From Takakia lepidozioides (taxonomy: Eukaryota > Streptophyta > Takakiopsida > Takakiales > Takakiaceae), in contig CM060733.1 in the NCBI GenBank assembly GCA_030704615.1, forward strand, positions 41,294,001 to 41,354,000: a DNA stretch of 60,000 bases, in the 5' to 3' direction. Position 1 is the stretch's first letter. Each line of letters starts with the position of its first letter. Below are positions 58,216-60,000 of this stretch, one piece after another. The notes below the pieces were generated by a model. The model made no database searches and was not told where the DNA came from. It saw only the letters and a list, made by a program, of their open reading frames with translations. The translations under genes were made by a program, and so were the position numbers.

Positions 58216-60000
58216 GGGATTGCCAACCATGCTCCTTGCGTAGTTGTACTCTACCGGAGATGGCTTCCTCTCAAACGCGCCTTGCTACACATGCCACAAA
58301 TCAAGTCATTCTCGCGATGACGGAGTCGAAAGAAGACATAACAAAATCCATAGGAAAGTACGACTTACAAATCGCAAGATAAAACCTTTGGATCTGCCGG
58401 TGCCCCACTTGTTGTGGATTCGTGCTTGTCAAGCGGACTGTTTGTTGCTTATCGCGTGCCCAGTCACATTTGGCCATTGTTGGCGGCAATCAGTTCTCTC
58501 CCCGCATAGTGCAATCCCACGATACCTATGCCACCCCCCCCCCCCCAACAATTAGTGAATTACAGACACATACGTTGCATCGAATCCACCTCATTAATGC
58601 ACATGCGACAAATGAAGGTGACATGATTCAGGATTTGCCAACCTGTGTAATTTCATAAGGTGGTTTGGGTATGGCCCCCTTTTCCATTGCCCTCCGAATG
58701 ATCTGTCTGGCAACGGTACCAGTCCTGTCTTCAACAGTTTCGCCCCACCATCTCCATCACCCTTATGTCACTCCATTGCCCTGACTGCGGTCTAACTCAC
58801 GGGCATACGCCCGCTTTGCGCCAAAGTGCTGATCATCCACGCGCTGATGTGCAAAGGAACCACCCCTCAATGCAGTTCGAAGGCCTGGCTTCTTCAATAG
58901 CCCCAGAACGCACCGCAGGGGTCACCATGGCGATTCACCCTCCACCGGTGCACCACGATCTTTGCCAACTCCACGTCATGTATCGCCAAGGGCATGTTCT
59001 TCTTCCCACCCTCTCCCTTCTGTAGCCTCCTTCCCCTGCTCCTTTGTTACCCCCACTGCCCTCCCCCGCATGCCACTCACCCCTTCCTCTCCATGGATTT
59101 CTTCTTCTTCTTCTTCTTCTTCTTCTCTTTTCCCTTCCCCTTCTCCACACCTCTTCTCTTCCCCTTCCCTGCTACTTCCTCCTCTCTCCCTTCTCCCTCT
59201 CCTTCTCTCTCTCTACTCTCCTCGGCAGTCCCTTCATTGATGGTAAAAGGGATCTCGGGAGGTTCGAGGCCTCTTCTTCTTACCTTTGGTGTTCGGGTCC
59301 TTCATGACACCACATGCCTCCCCTCCCCATTGGCAACCCCACTGACTGCACCAATAAGGCCAACCATGTTTGCTGCCTCCTGAAGACAAATACCCCTCCA
59401 AATTCAAAAAAGAAACAAACAACAAGAAAATCATGCATGCAAGGAAAGGATAAACATGGAACAAGGTGCGACAGTTTGTACCTTTGCAAGCTTGTCCGAC
59501 TCGCCCCCGGGGTCACCTGAAGTGGCAGGAGTCCCCATTGCTGGATGTTGCCCGCTCTCCCTCCCGAGCGCCACTGGAAGTAAATTCCAGATGTGGAGCA
59601 TAGCCGGCGGCGGCGCCCCGTAGTCCAGGCCCTTCTTTGCTGACCGCTCAGGCTCAGGGGGCGGCATCGCTGATCGGCTAGGCTGCTCCGAAAAACCGCC
59701 CATACCTCCTCCTCTCCCCCCCCCCAAATGCGTATCAGGGTAGAAGCCCTCACCCCCGGCTTTGACTTCTTCGAGGCGCTTCGCTATCTTTGGCCACTTC
59801 AGTTGGCCCTCCTCGTCTCTCTCCCTCCTCACTCATCGACAACAATGGGCTGGAAATGGAGGCTTTCAAAGGCCCTTGAACCTGACGTTGGGCATTGGCA
59901 AGTGCAGCCTTTGCTCCAGAGGAAGGGGGTCGCTATGGGGGTGACATCCAAAAGTTGCCCATAGTACCGGCCCCCGAACGGGTGATGTGCTTGCCAAGGT
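58216..60000 (-). pseudogene. CACTA-1 accessory (TNP1-like) coding region, resumed after the nested insertion
   Basis: On the minus strand, PEPERSAKKGLDYGAPPPAM lies near 59,640, then a Lys-rich block (KKKKKKKKKSMERKG) near 59,110, then GTVARQIIRRAMEKGAIPKP with PYEITQ and a GT donor at about 58,655-58,745. These match, in order and orientation, the blocks of the CACTA-2 ORF at 39,060, 38,720 and 38,150. The missing C-terminal part is the acidic tail at 36,600-36,750, left of CACTA-2. The frame is interrupted by stops. The element continues beyond base 60,000. Confidence 0.6.

Noticed and set aside
1-60000. CRISPR array, operon or bacterial features
   Set aside because: The genes have spliceosomal introns and plant families. 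No regularly spaced repeat-spacer pattern is present.

Overview
The window is nuclear DNA of a plant, almost certainly a land plant. It has spliced genes with GT-AG introns and plant-type versions of PEX5, LUC7, a TAF15/FUS-like protein, eL39 and a plastid-type serine acetyltransferase. It also has telo-box promoter motifs, plant CACTA and Ty3/gypsy elements, and decayed pentatricopeptide (PPR) sequence. I cannot name the species; a large-genome seed-free plant (fern, lycophyte or bryophyte) is my guess, not a demonstration.

Genic half (about 3.5-26.3 kb). PEX5 (minus, at least 11 exons) faces LUC7 (plus, 7 exons) head to head across a 2-kb spacer that holds a tandem duplication. Next, eL39 (minus, 3 exons, 51 aa, fully reconstructed) faces a TAF15b-like RNA-binding protein (plus, 6 coding exons) across a shared upstream region with telo-boxes and CT-rich sequence. 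TAF15b converges tail to tail with an intronless serine O-acetyltransferase (minus). LUC7 and TAF15b both end in long Arg-Asp/Arg-Glu low-complexity tails, and both belong to RNA-processing or transcription families.

Intergenic stretch (26.3-33.4 kb). I see a LINE RT-C-terminal remnant, a 41-bp near-perfect palindrome, and otherwise unassignable AT-rich sequence.

Nested transposon half (33.4-60 kb). A Ty3/gypsy element (LTR 33,445-34,166, PBS, gag, protease) is interrupted at 35,652 by CACTA-1. CACTA-1 is in turn interrupted at 36,819 by CACTA-2, which runs to about 58.2 kb, where CACTA-1 sequence resumes and leaves the window. CACTA-2 carries a minus-strand accessory (TNP1-like) ORF and a plus-strand decayed tnp2/DUF4218/DUF4216 transposase. 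Between them lie two surprising cargoes. One is an RGG-rich ORF followed by the N-terminal half of an unusual Penelope-like reverse transcriptase (42.9-45.7 kb). The other is a SET-domain gene (45.8-47.6 kb) with one in-frame stop and one 1-nt lesion. The last transposase exon is itself split by CACTA-3 (51,826-56,574), which has a perfect 21-bp TIR and an ATT target-site duplication, and which contains a six-fold array of degenerate PPR-like modules.

The most novel-looking items are the SET-domain gene inside a CACTA element, the RGG-ORF/RT module, the PPR array in CACTA-3, and the depth of the nest itself.
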